Positions 16,665 to 24,758 of a DNA stretch of 64,000 nucleotides are shown here, piece after piece. The stretch is taken from NCBI RefSeq assembly GCF_010820555.1, contig NZ_JAAIKD010000001.1:349885-413884 (forward strand). Direction: 5' to 3'. The position numbers were made by a program, and so were the translations under genes. Source of the stretch: Psychroflexus aurantiacus (lineage in GTDB: Bacteria > Bacteroidota > Bacteroidia > Flavobacteriales > Flavobacteriaceae). Positions within the stretch are counted from its first letter, which is position 1, and every line of letters begins with the position of its first letter. The notes beneath the pieces were generated by a model. The model made no database searches, was not told the DNA's origin, and saw only the letters and a list, made by a program, of their open reading frames with translations.

Positions 16665-16780
16665 TTTTAAGTTCACTCCGTTTCACTCACCTCTCATCAC
16701 TCAAAAACTCTAAGACTACTGGTTTTAAATTCCATTTGTTTTACTCACCTCTCATCGCTTAAAAACTCACAGACTATTGG
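16665..16780. repeat. Two tandem 58-bp imperfect repeats
   Basis: Units 16665-16722 and 16723-16780 align without gaps; both begin TTTTAA, contain ACTCACCTCTCATC, and end ACTAYTGG. The second unit abuts the dxs -7 box. Confidence 0.75.
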
Positions 16781-16788
16781 TAACTTTG
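16781..16788 (+). promoter_or_regulatory. -7 box of dxs
   Basis: TAACTTTG is an exact TAnnTTTG match. It ends only four bases before the dxs ATG, so the expected transcript start falls at or next to the start codon. No clear -33 TTTG was found, so this is moderate evidence for a leaderless dxs mRNA. Confidence 0.45.
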
Positions 16789-16792
16789 TCTC

Positions 16793-18583
16793 ATGACTTT
16801 AGATTTGCTTTCTCACATACATTCACCTGAAGACTTACGTCAACTTGATGCTAGCCAATTGGAACACGTGGCTAAAGAATTGAGAGCGTTTATCATCGAC
16901 GTGGTCTCCACCAAAGAAGGTCATCTCGGGGCCAGTCTTGGTGTGATAGAGCTGACCATTGCCTTGCACTATTGTTTTGAAACCCCAAAGGATTTATTGG
17001 TGTGGGATGTAGGCCACCAGGCCTATGGGCATAAAATCCTGACCGGGCGTCGTGAGCGTTTTGAGACCAACAGAAAACTCAATGGGATTTCTGGCTTCCC
17101 CAAACGTGAAGAAAGTATCTATGATACCTTTGGCACCGGCCATAGTTCCACCTCGATATCTGCCGCTTTGGGCATGGCGATTTCTTCTCAGCTGAAAGGA
17201 GATTTCCAAAAACAGCACATCGCTGTGATTGGGGATGCTTCCATAGCCTCAGGAATGGCGTTTGAAGGCCTGAATCATGCCGGGGTGACACAGGCTAACC
17301 TTTTGATTGTACTTAACGATAACGCCATCGGCATCGATCCCAGTGTTGGAGCGCTTAAAACCTACCTGACCAAAGCCAAAATCGGCAAAAAACCAAGTCA
17401 GGATAATATCATTGAAGCCCTCAACTTTCACTACGAAGGCCCCATCGACGGACATGATTTGCCTGAGCTTTTAAAAGCATTTGAAACCCTGAAAACCAAA
17501 TCGGGCCCTAAACTTCTCCATGTCATCACCAAAAAAGGCAAAGGCTTAAAACAAGCCGAAGAAGACCAGGTGAAATACCATGCGCCCGGGAAATTTGATA
17601 AGCTTACCGGCGAAGTCCTCCCCAAAAACAATCAGGATTTGCCGCCAAAGTTTCAGGATGTGTTTGGACTGACGTTGCTGGAACTGGCACAACAGGATAA
17701 GGCCATTGTTGGTATTACGCCGGCGATGCCTACAGGAAGTTCGTTAAAATACATGATGGATGCGTTTCCCGACCGTGCCTTTGATGTGGGTATTGCCGAG
17801 CAGCACGCGGTTACCCTCGCTGCGGGCATGGCTACTCAGGGGCATAAAGTCTTTTGCGCCATCTATTCCACCTTTTTGCAGCGTGCCTACGATCAGGTGA
17901 TTCACGATGTGGCTTTACAAAATCTGCCGGTTGTGTTTTGCATTGACCGGGCCGGACTGGTAGGCAACGACGGTGCCACGCATCATGGGGTGTTTGACCT
18001 GGCTTTTTTACGCTGTATTCCCAATTTGATTATTGCTGCACCTGCAGATGCTGTTGAATTAAGGCAGCTTCTTTATACCGCGACTCAAGATCTTCAGCAG
18101 CCGATGGCGATCAGGTATCCGAGAGGACGCGGACAGATTAAAGACTGGAAAACGCCTTTCGAAAAGCTGGACATTGGCAAAGGACGATGCCTTCAGGAAG
18201 GTTCTGATGTGGCGATTTTAAGCTTAGGAAGTATTTCAGGCAATGTATCTCAAAGCATTGAAGCTATTGCCCGCCTGGATCATGCAGGCGGGTTCAGCAT
18301 AGCTCACTACGATTTGCGTTATCTGAAACCTTTAGATGAAAATTTACTAGAATCTGTTTTTGACAAATTTCAGCAGATCATCACCATTGAAGATGGAACC
18401 GTAAAAGGCGGATTTGGCGATGCGGTTCTGGAATTTGCCCAAACCCAGAATTACACGGGCCATATCCATAAGCTGGGCATTCCTGACCGGTTTATTGAAC
18501 ACGGGGACACCGATGAACTCTATGCCTTAGCGGGAATTTCTTCAGAAAAAATAAAAGAAAAGATTCTTTCGATCTTAACCTGA
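16793..18583 (+). CDS. dxs: 1-deoxy-D-xylulose-5-phosphate synthase
   Basis: A 596-residue thiamine-diphosphate enzyme condensing pyruvate and glyceraldehyde 3-phosphate, the first step of the MEP isoprenoid pathway, whose product also feeds thiamine and pyridoxal synthesis. Seen are GHQAYGHK (74-81), the ThDP/Mg motif GDAS...N (147-177), YEGPIDGHD (214-222), catalytic Glu336 in GIAEQHAV, and the VGNDGATHHGVFD block characteristic of DXS. No upstream in-frame Met gives a better start; the N-terminus SPEDLRQL aligns with the usual DXS start. It is preceded by tandem repeats and a promoter box abutting the ATG. Confidence 0.97.
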   Translation: MTLDLLSHIHSPEDLRQLDASQLEHVAKELRAFIIDVVSTKEGHLGASLGVIELTIALHYCFETPKDLLVWDVGHQAYGHKILTGRRERFETNRKLNGISGFPKREESIYDTFGTGHSSTSISAALGMAISSQLKGDFQKQHIAVIGDASIASGMAFEGLNHAGVTQANLLIVLNDNAIGIDPSVGALKTYLTKAKIGKKPSQDNIIEALNFHYEGPIDGHDLPELLKAFETLKTKSGPKLLHVITKKGKGLKQAEEDQVKYHAPGKFDKLTGEVLPKNNQDLPPKFQDVFGLTLLELAQQDKAIVGITPAMPTGSSLKYMMDAFPDRAFDVGIAEQHAVTLAAGMATQGHKVFCAIYSTFLQRAYDQVIHDVALQNLPVVFCIDRAGLVGNDGATHHGVFDLAFLRCIPNLIIAAPADAVELRQLLYTATQDLQQPMAIRYPRGRGQIKDWKTPFEKLDIGKGRCLQEGSDVAILSLGSISGNVSQSIEAIARLDHAGGFSIAHYDLRYLKPLDENLLESVFDKFQQIITIEDGTVKGGFGDAVLEFAQTQNYTGHIHKLGIPDRFIEHGDTDELYALAGISSEKIKEKILSILT

Positions 18584-18679
18584 ATTCACTACTAAAATCA
18601 ATCGATTTTAAGGACAAAGCACTAGGCTTAGGGAAGCTTCGAAACTCCCTCAAAGAGGAAATTGACAGTCTTATCCCCT

Positions 18680-18704
18680 TAGGGGATTACAGGGTTTTTT
18701 TTCG
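18680..18704 (+). terminator. Possible dxs terminator
   Basis: ATCCCC-TTA-GGGGAT is a perfect short hairpin, followed after seven bases by a run of eight T. The gap between stem and T-run is unusually long, so termination is uncertain. Confidence 0.3.
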
Positions 18705-18736
18705 AATGAGATAAATTGAACTAGTCTTATTCTCAG

Positions 18737-19471
18737 TTAATCCTGATTTCGGCCCGGCTCCTCCGGATATAACTCATACACGGCATCGCTCTGCCAGACT
18801 TTTTTAGTATCGACGTCTATAAGGCTCACAGGGCCTTTAAAGGCAGCACCTGTGTCTATATTCCAGACGTTGGCGAGATTCACCGGCTCGGTCTTTCCCA
18901 TGCGTGTAGTAGGGGTGTGACCGATGTATATTTCCTTAAACAATTTTAAGCGATCGGGATAAAAATCATCCTGAGGAGTAAGTGACTTATCCAGCGCTTT
19001 CACCATTTCCCAGAGCGTCCTGTCCCAGTACACGGTGTTGGGATAAAACTCTGCTGAAGGGCCGTGCAAATTGGCAAATCCGGCATGTAAGAACAGACGG
19101 TTCTGCTCGTCGATGTGATAATTGGTCAGGCTTTCTAAAAACCGATGGTGCAGGTCTTTTATCGTAGAACTCACGTCTCGGTAGGCTTTTAAGGTACTTC
19201 CGCCGCCATGCTCAAGCCATTTGGTATTGGTTTTTCCGGTGCGAAACCAGTCCAGCACCAGGTCATCGTGATTGCCTCTTATAAAAATACACTCCTGCTC
19301 TTCTTTAAGCTGGATGAGGTAGGATAACAACTCGGGGGTTTCGCTCCAGCCGTCTACATAATCCCCAAGAAAAATCAAGCGGTCACCTTTAGTTACCTCT
19401 GCCCGTTTCAAAACCTGTTCTAAAGCGCGGAATCCTCCATGTATATCACCAATTGCCAGTGTTCTGCTCAT
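18737..19471 (-). CDS. Calcineurin-like metallophosphoesterase
   Basis: A 244-residue phosphoesterase with the full metal-site set: GDIHGG (8-13), GDYVDG (about 36-41), GNHDD (about 65-69), a HAG motif (about 123-125) and GHTPT (about 184-188). The pattern is that of bacterial PrpE/ApaH-like serine/threonine phosphatases that cleave phosphoproteins or dinucleoside polyphosphates. It starts one base after the stop of the AlbA_2-domain gene and is surely co-transcribed with it. The substrate cannot be read from sequence. Confidence 0.88.
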   Translation of the reverse strand: MSRTLAIGDIHGGFRALEQVLKRAEVTKGDRLIFLGDYVDGWSETPELLSYLIQLKEEQECIFIRGNHDDLVLDWFRTGKTNTKWLEHGGGSTLKAYRDVSSTIKDLHHRFLESLTNYHIDEQNRLFLHAGFANLHGPSAEFYPNTVYWDRTLWEMVKALDKSLTPQDDFYPDRLKLFKEIYIGHTPTTRMGKTEPVNLANVWNIDTGAAFKGPVSLIDVDTKKVWQSDAVYELYPEEPGRNQD

Positions 19472-19472
19472 C

Positions 19473-20612
19473 TTAATTGTATTTTATTTTTCGTAAAATT
19501 CTCATGTTGTCTTTTAGCCGTTCGTAGGCTTTCTTTTGAATCTGTTTCAGTAAGGGCTTGGCTTCTTCCAGCTTTTCCAAAGAATTCTCAAAGCCATTGA
19601 GGTAGGCGATAAGATAGATCGTGGACATATTGACCAGTTCTTTTTTTTCTGCTGAATTCAGGGGCAGCTTTTTGGTTAGCTTGTTCAACAAAGTATCGTT
19701 ATGGTTAAGATAGTGTCTCAGTGTTTTTAAATCGTATTGCGGTGGCTGAAAGACCAATTGAGATTCGATGTCATAATGCATATTATCCCTGAACTGAATC
19801 GACACCTTTTCCAGCGGATAATACTTAAACTTATTTTGAAGTCCCAGCTGAACGTATTCTAAAATCTCGAACTTGTCCTCATCGTATTGAATTTCAACTT
19901 CATCCAGATCGGAATAAAAGAGTTTCACCTGTTCGTTGATCAACTGTATATTGACTCTGGAATAAAAGGTTTTCTCGCCAACAAGTTTAGGCTTGGCTGC
20001 CCAGCATAGTACAAAATATTCTTTAAAGACTTTGTATTTGGGGTTAAAATCCCGGCTATTCAGAATAAAATCATGAAAGCCATCCAGGGTTAATTCAATA
20101 TTATTCTGAGAGTTTTGTTCTATGGCAGCGACTATTTCAGAATTGATGTCCTTTATTTCGATGTCAAACACCTGGGGCTTGCTGATGCTGCCTTCCCGCA
20201 TAAAAACGGTTCCACCCCAGTATTTCCAGATGTTCTTTCTCAAGGCACAAATGCTATTATCGTTTTTGGGACGTATGGATACCAAACCCACGACTTTGTC
20301 TTCTGGTAAATGCGGAAATTGTACATTCTCGTAAGAAACAATCGGTGGATGTTCCAGATAGGCATTGACCAGATTCTGAATCTTGCTGTCATCAAAAAAA
20401 TCGACGCCAACAATTCGGTTGTTCTCATCCTCAACCCCTATCACGATATAACTATTGCTTACAGGGTTGGTATTGGACAGAGAACAAACGTGTTTTAGGA
20501 ATTTGGCCTTGCCCTCTTTGGAGCCAATATCTACCAGTAGTTTCTTGTCATAGAAACTATTCTCCCCATTGTGGGCAAGAAGGTTTTTGATAAGGAGGCG
20601 CTTGTTAATCAT
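19473..20612 (-). CDS. AlbA_2 (Schlafen-type) domain protein
   Basis: A 379-residue protein whose N-terminal ~160 residues look like the AlbA_2 putative nucleic-acid/ATP-binding domain: FYDKKLLVDI near 19-28, an SNSYIVIGVEDENNRIVGVD strand-loop block near 53-72 and the WGGTVFMREGS segment near 130-142. The C-terminal half is charged and has no motif I recognise. AlbA_2 proteins include transcriptional regulators and nuclease-like Schlafen relatives. It is coupled to the metallophosphoesterase gene with a single base between them, so the two probably act together. The role is unknown. Confidence 0.78.
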   Translation of the reverse strand: MINKRLLIKNLLAHNGENSFYDKKLLVDIGSKEGKAKFLKHVCSLSNTNPVSNSYIVIGVEDENNRIVGVDFFDDSKIQNLVNAYLEHPPIVSYENVQFPHLPEDKVVGLVSIRPKNDNSICALRKNIWKYWGGTVFMREGSISKPQVFDIEIKDINSEIVAAIEQNSQNNIELTLDGFHDFILNSRDFNPKYKVFKEYFVLCWAAKPKLVGEKTFYSRVNIQLINEQVKLFYSDLDEVEIQYDEDKFEILEYVQLGLQNKFKYYPLEKVSIQFRDNMHYDIESQLVFQPPQYDLKTLRHYLNHNDTLLNKLTKKLPLNSAEKKELVNMSTIYLIAYLNGFENSLEKLEEAKPLLKQIQKKAYERLKDNMRILRKIKYN

Positions 20613-20680
20613 AGACTTGGCTAAAATTACAAGAAAAAACGCAACTTAACTTACAACGGATTTGAATTAATTGCAAAAAA

Positions 20681-20707
20681 AAACGAGACCCGTTGCGGGT
20701 CTCGTTT
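20681..20707 (-). terminator. Terminator of the receptor/lipoprotein operon
   Basis: AAACGAGACCC-GTTGC-GGGTCTCGTTT, a perfect 11-bp stem, followed on the minus strand by a long T-run. It ends the operon at 20730-24406. The stem is nearly identical to the terminator at 24710-24734. Confidence 0.85.
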
Positions 20708-20729
20708 AAGAATAGAATAGGATGGTATG

Positions 20730-21860
20730 TTAAGCATCCGGATTGTAAATCCAGTTTCCACCTTCCTTGATTAAATAAACGGTTTCATTACCTGAAGTAC
20801 CTGTGTATACTGCATAAGTTACAACAAACTTCTGACCATCTTCGGCATTAGGAACTTTACTGTCCAGTAATACGTTCATAGCTTCCAAAATCATGTCTTC
20901 GCTCCAGTAAGCAGGTCTTCCTTCTCTACGGTCAAAGTTAGCGTAGTTACCTGCACTTCCCGCTGGTTCTGGATATTTACCGGCTAAAGCATCGGCGATG
21001 ATAGTAAAGTCATCTGCAGTCATTTCATATTTGATTGTATTGTCCGGAACCCAGGTTTCCCCGTTGTTACCAAACTGAAGTGTTTCAGGAACCACGTTGG
21101 TCAATAGCGTCCACATGTTATCCTGATAGATATAATTGGCAAACTGATACTTTACAGACCCATCATAATACTTGTATAAGACATGCTTAATTGTACCATC
21201 CACGATAACTTCGTCATAAAAAACAGTATTGTTTAGTAAAAGCTGAAGTTTAGTTTCTGCCTCGTCCTGGCTGTTAAAGTTATTGAATCTACCGTTACCC
21301 ATTTCTTCATACTGTTCATCAGTTACTCTCATGGTTTCATTCCATTTTGAGCCATCATAGATGAATCCCTGAGTCCATGTATTTACAGATCCGTCATAAA
21401 ACTTAAAGGTCAATAAAACGAGTTTGTCTTCTTCAGCGTCAGGATATTTAGTGCTTAAGAAGTCTTTAATATCACCGTAGTTATCGAAATTACCGAATCT
21501 TGAATACGGTTCATAGTCTTCACTGGTCAATGTATATCTGGCCGTATTATCTCTAACTCTTAATACGGGTTTATATAAATGGTAAGTGATAAGTGCCTGA
21601 GAACCCTTTCCCCAAAACGGGAACATGTCATTTAGCAAAACAGGAACCAGCTCTTTAGCCATGTCTGTATTGTTGAAGTTAGGAAACCTGAGGTCCAGAA
21701 CATCCGTATAGTCTTCATCAACCAATGTGTACTCCACAGCGCCTACTACGGGCTCACTGTCAAGTTGAGCATTGATTTCATTTTCAATGTCTTCTACCGG
21801 CTCACAGCTTAAGATGAATAAGCTAAAAAACAAGCCTGCTAAGAGAGATATATTTTTCAT
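20730..21860 (-). CDS. Four-repeat lipoprotein, partner of TonB receptor
   Basis: A 376-residue lipoprotein with a lipobox (FILSC, Cys19) and an acidic stretch after the cysteine suggesting surface export. The mature protein is built of four divergent repeats of about 70-95 residues starting near 43, 112, 183 and 273. Each begins with a Tyr/Phe-x-hydrophobic-Thr/Val-x-Glu/Asp-Asp/Gln-Tyr/Phe motif, contains a hydrophobic 'Tyr-x-x-Tyr-Asp-Gly-Ser' strand (clearest in repeats 2 and 3) and ends near a Trp. The gene follows the TonB receptor by 11 bases. I recognise no named domain. It is probably a surface ligand-binding or lid lipoprotein for that receptor. Confidence 0.8.
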   Translation of the reverse strand: MKNISLLAGLFFSLFILSCEPVEDIENEINAQLDSEPVVGAVEYTLVDEDYTDVLDLRFPNFNNTDMAKELVPVLLNDMFPFWGKGSQALITYHLYKPVLRVRDNTARYTLTSEDYEPYSRFGNFDNYGDIKDFLSTKYPDAEEDKLVLLTFKFYDGSVNTWTQGFIYDGSKWNETMRVTDEQYEEMGNGRFNNFNSQDEAETKLQLLLNNTVFYDEVIVDGTIKHVLYKYYDGSVKYQFANYIYQDNMWTLLTNVVPETLQFGNNGETWVPDNTIKYEMTADDFTIIADALAGKYPEPAGSAGNYANFDRREGRPAYWSEDMILEAMNVLLDSKVPNAEDGQKFVVTYAVYTGTSGNETVYLIKEGGNWIYNPDA

Positions 21861-21871
21861 TTTAATGTGTT

Positions 21872-24406
21872 TTAAAAGTTAATTTTAGTTCCTACTGTAT
21901 ACGTTCTCCCAAAACCATACCATACCAGAGCGTCTGAAGCCGTTGCAGACGAACCGTTTCTTGCATCAGCAATGTAATGCGTATCGAATAAGTTATTGAC
22001 GTTTACAATGACAGTACCGTTTAAAGGTCCTAATTTATAGTTATGTGTTAAGCCAAAATCAAAAAGGCCATATTCTGGAACCTCCCAGGATTGCGGTGCA
22101 TCTGGTGATGTCCTGGAGTTTGGGTCAAAATCTGCATAGAAATCTCCTGCGTAATTGTAATCTAAACGCAGGTTGGTTCCAGGAAATACTTCGTATTGAG
22201 AACCTAAAGCAAAGGTAGTCTGAGCGGCATCACCCACTTTTAAGCCTTCGATATACAAATCTATGGTTCTAACAAGTTTTTGTTCATCATCAAAAATCTG
22301 AACATCTGTCACGTTGTTATCCCAGGTCCAGTCTCCCAAAGAAACCATACCGGTGAATGTTAAACGATTCGTTGGCTTGTATCTAAAGTCCAGTTCGATA
22401 CCCTGGTGAATCGCATTTACACCTAAGATGTTAGCAGAGCCAAAGGTATTGTCTGGATTCTGGAAACTTTGCGTTAAAGTTCTATCGTCCCAACGTGTGT
22501 GGTAGATATTTAAATTTCCAGAGAATTTGCTTGATCTGAAACCATAGCCAACTTCAGCACTGAATATTTTTTGGTTTTCAGCACCTTCGTTAATGTCATT
22601 TCTGAAGTTTAAGAAAGCTGCTCTAAAAAACGGTGCTCTTTCGAAGTAACCAATGTTAGCGAACACGTTTTGGTTATCATCTATATTGAAGTTAGCACCC
22701 CCTTTTGCAGAATATCCAAAAAAGTTCTGAAAGTCTGTTTCACGTTCAGGATCAGAATCCAGGTAATTGAAATAATCAATACGCTTGTAAGAGGTGTTTG
22801 AAGCTGCCAAAGATACAAATGCAGACAGGTCGTTATTGGAATACTCGGCCTGAACAAATCCACCTTCCCAAAGCACGATACCGTCATTCCAGTAGCTGAT
22901 TTTCTCACCAACTTCAGCAGTATTTACCGGGTTATTCACGTCGGAATCGTCAAAATAAAACTGACCTCCCAATAAATCTTTTACTTCCTGGAAGTGTTTT
23001 CCTTCGTAATACCTAAGGTCAAGACCGGCTAATAATTTAATATCCTCGGTTAAATCTGTAGTCAACGTAGACAAACCTCCAAACCAAAGGTGGTCGTTTC
23101 TGGAATCTCTCAAGATTGTTTCAGAACCCAAGGCTCCACGTTGTACATTCTCGTCAACAATTTTATCAAAGTTTACAGGTTGAGCAAAGCCATCTCTGTA
23201 ATCAGAATCCAAACCAAATTTATTTACACCGGAGAAACCACTTCCACCACCTGTACCAACAGAGGCATAAAGTGCGGTAGATAATTGTGTGTTTTCACTG
23301 ATGTCCCAATAGTGGTTTAAAGACATTTGAGGCTTGTGATAAAAGTTGTCTTCCACACTCGTGACCTGGCCATTTTTGTAACCCCAGTCGCGGTTTAGTC
23401 TGATTCCTCTTTCACTTCTCTGGAAATCACTGATCAACTCTCTGTTTTGACGCTGACCGTGTCTTTGTGGTGCGCCAAAAGCTGTAAACGAAAGCTGATG
23501 ATCTTCTCCTAAATCTTTAGCTATGTTTATAAAGTAGGAATAACCTTCGAACCAGGTTCCATCCACAAATCCATTACCACTTGTTTTAGAAGCTGAAACG
23601 GTAGCAGCCCAGCCATTGTCCATTTTACCGGTAGACACAGTAGCACCAAATTTTTGGTAACCATTATTTCCAGTAGTGGCAAAAAAGTTTCCGCCTTCTT
23701 CTGCATCCGTTGTTTTGGTAACGATGTTGATGGTTCCACCAATAGAAGGTACAGCAACTTTTGAAGCACCCAGACCTCTTTGTACCTGCATGAAACGGGT
23801 TACATCCGATAAACCAGCCCAGTTTGACCAGTAAACACGTCCGTTTTCCATATCATTGACAGGAACACCGTTAATCATCACAGCAATATTTTCAGAATTA
23901 AAACCTCTTAATCTCAGGTTTGCATCTCCATAACCTCCACCTTGCTTGGTCACATAGATACCCGGAGTCGATTTTAAAATCTCAGGGAATTCCTGACTTC
24001 CCAACTGAGTCTCAATTTCTTTAGACTTTAACGTAGATACTGCTACAGGGGTTTGACGATCTATGGCTAAGGAATAGGTAGTAATGACAATTTCCTCAAG
24101 GGCATTATCATCTTCTGCCAAAGTGATTTGTCCAACATTTACCTTGTTGCCAGTTACAGTAAAATCAACCTTAGTCGGTTCAAAACCAACATAGGAAATT
24201 TTAAGTGTCCCTGAATTTACATTAACGTTTAACGTAAATTCACCGTCAAAGTTTGTAGTTGTCCCAGTACCTGAGCCTTCAAGGATGACGTTGGCTCCTG
24301 GTAAGGGAGCATTCATTGATCCGTCAACAACTGTTCCGGTTACAGTGTTTTGCGCATAAGTACCTATCCCAATGATTAAGAATAAGCCAAGTAGCATTTT
24401 TTTCAT
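21872..24406 (-). CDS. TonB-dependent receptor paired with four-repeat lipoprotein
   Basis: An outer-membrane receptor of about 844 residues. I start at the ATG at 24404-24406, which gives the signal peptide MKKMLLGLFLIIGIGTYAQ, rather than an in-frame Met 11 codons upstream. A carboxypeptidase-like domain (TVTGTVVDGSMNAPLPGANV region) is followed by a plug with LRGFNSENIAVMINGVPVND and VQRGLGASKVAVPSIGGTIN, then a barrel ending Lys-Ile-Asn-Phe. It is the first gene of a two-gene operon with the lipoprotein. A direct-repeat box at 24462-24485, shared with the next receptor gene, lies about 55 bases upstream. Confidence 0.93.
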   Translation of the reverse strand: MKKMLLGLFLIIGIGTYAQNTVTGTVVDGSMNAPLPGANVILEGSGTGTTTNFDGEFTLNVNVNSGTLKISYVGFEPTKVDFTVTGNKVNVGQITLAEDDNALEEIVITTYSLAIDRQTPVAVSTLKSKEIETQLGSQEFPEILKSTPGIYVTKQGGGYGDANLRLRGFNSENIAVMINGVPVNDMENGRVYWSNWAGLSDVTRFMQVQRGLGASKVAVPSIGGTINIVTKTTDAEEGGNFFATTGNNGYQKFGATVSTGKMDNGWAATVSASKTSGNGFVDGTWFEGYSYFINIAKDLGEDHQLSFTAFGAPQRHGQRQNRELISDFQRSERGIRLNRDWGYKNGQVTSVEDNFYHKPQMSLNHYWDISENTQLSTALYASVGTGGGSGFSGVNKFGLDSDYRDGFAQPVNFDKIVDENVQRGALGSETILRDSRNDHLWFGGLSTLTTDLTEDIKLLAGLDLRYYEGKHFQEVKDLLGGQFYFDDSDVNNPVNTAEVGEKISYWNDGIVLWEGGFVQAEYSNNDLSAFVSLAASNTSYKRIDYFNYLDSDPERETDFQNFFGYSAKGGANFNIDDNQNVFANIGYFERAPFFRAAFLNFRNDINEGAENQKIFSAEVGYGFRSSKFSGNLNIYHTRWDDRTLTQSFQNPDNTFGSANILGVNAIHQGIELDFRYKPTNRLTFTGMVSLGDWTWDNNVTDVQIFDDEQKLVRTIDLYIEGLKVGDAAQTTFALGSQYEVFPGTNLRLDYNYAGDFYADFDPNSRTSPDAPQSWEVPEYGLFDFGLTHNYKLGPLNGTVIVNVNNLFDTHYIADARNGSSATASDALVWYGFGRTYTVGTKINF

Positions 24407-24461
24407 TTGAAAGTGTTTTTTTGTTTTTAGCAGGTGCAAAGAAACTCAGATAAGACGTTCT

Positions 24462-24485
24462 AATATTAAGACAATGTTAAGAAAA
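24462..24485 (-). promoter_or_regulatory. 11-bp direct-repeat box, receptor 1
   Basis: On the minus strand two 11-base units, TTCTTAACATT and GTCTTAATATT, lie head to tail. The 24-base element differs at two positions from 28049-28072, at the same place before the other receptor gene. Eleven-base direct repeats are typical of OmpR/PhoB-class response-regulator sites. Confidence 0.5.
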
Positions 24486-24709
24486 AAATAACTTCTATCA
24501 GGAATTTAGAAAAGGGGATAAAGTCTCGGGTTGCACCTTTTATTTTAATAAAAGAAACTAAACTTAACCATCTGAATAGCTTGTACTTACTAATAAAAGA
24601 CAAGATTCATAAGATTTTAAAGACTAGATAATTATCGGGTTAAAGCTGTGTTTATTTCACTAAAAAGATCATCTCAAATCAAGACTCAATTGAATAATTG
24701 TTAAAAAAA

Positions 24710-24734
24710 AACGAGACCCCTAAGGGGTCTCGTT
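24710..24734 (-). terminator. Terminator of the Oar-like receptor gene
   Basis: AACGAGACCCCT/AGGGGTCTCGTT with a minimal loop, followed on the minus strand by a run of T. The stem core ACGAGACCC/GGGTCTCGT is shared with 20681-20707. Confidence 0.85.
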
Positions 24735-24758
24735 CTGAATAAAATGTTGAGTGTTTAT

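Larger units (their letters stand above)
16350..16792. other. 443-bp intergenic region with several repeat types
   Basis: No gene. It contains a REP-like hairpin (16498-16570), a TTCAGCATGACA-type motif near 16640-16652 that resembles another widespread intergenic repeat, and two tandem 58-bp units (16665-16780) ending at the dxs promoter. It appears to be a repeat-accumulation site. Confidence 0.6.
24407..24758. other. 352-bp gap between two receptor genes
   Basis: Contains the promoter region of the 844-residue receptor, including the direct-repeat box at 24462-24485 and a near -7 box (TTTCTTTG on the minus strand, near 24437-24444), and the terminator of the upstream receptor gene at 24710-24734. 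The middle part, about 24490-24700, shows nothing I can name. Confidence 0.6.

Noticed and set aside
16665-16780. CRISPR-like array
   Set aside because: Only two adjoining imperfect units without spacers and no cas genes in the window.
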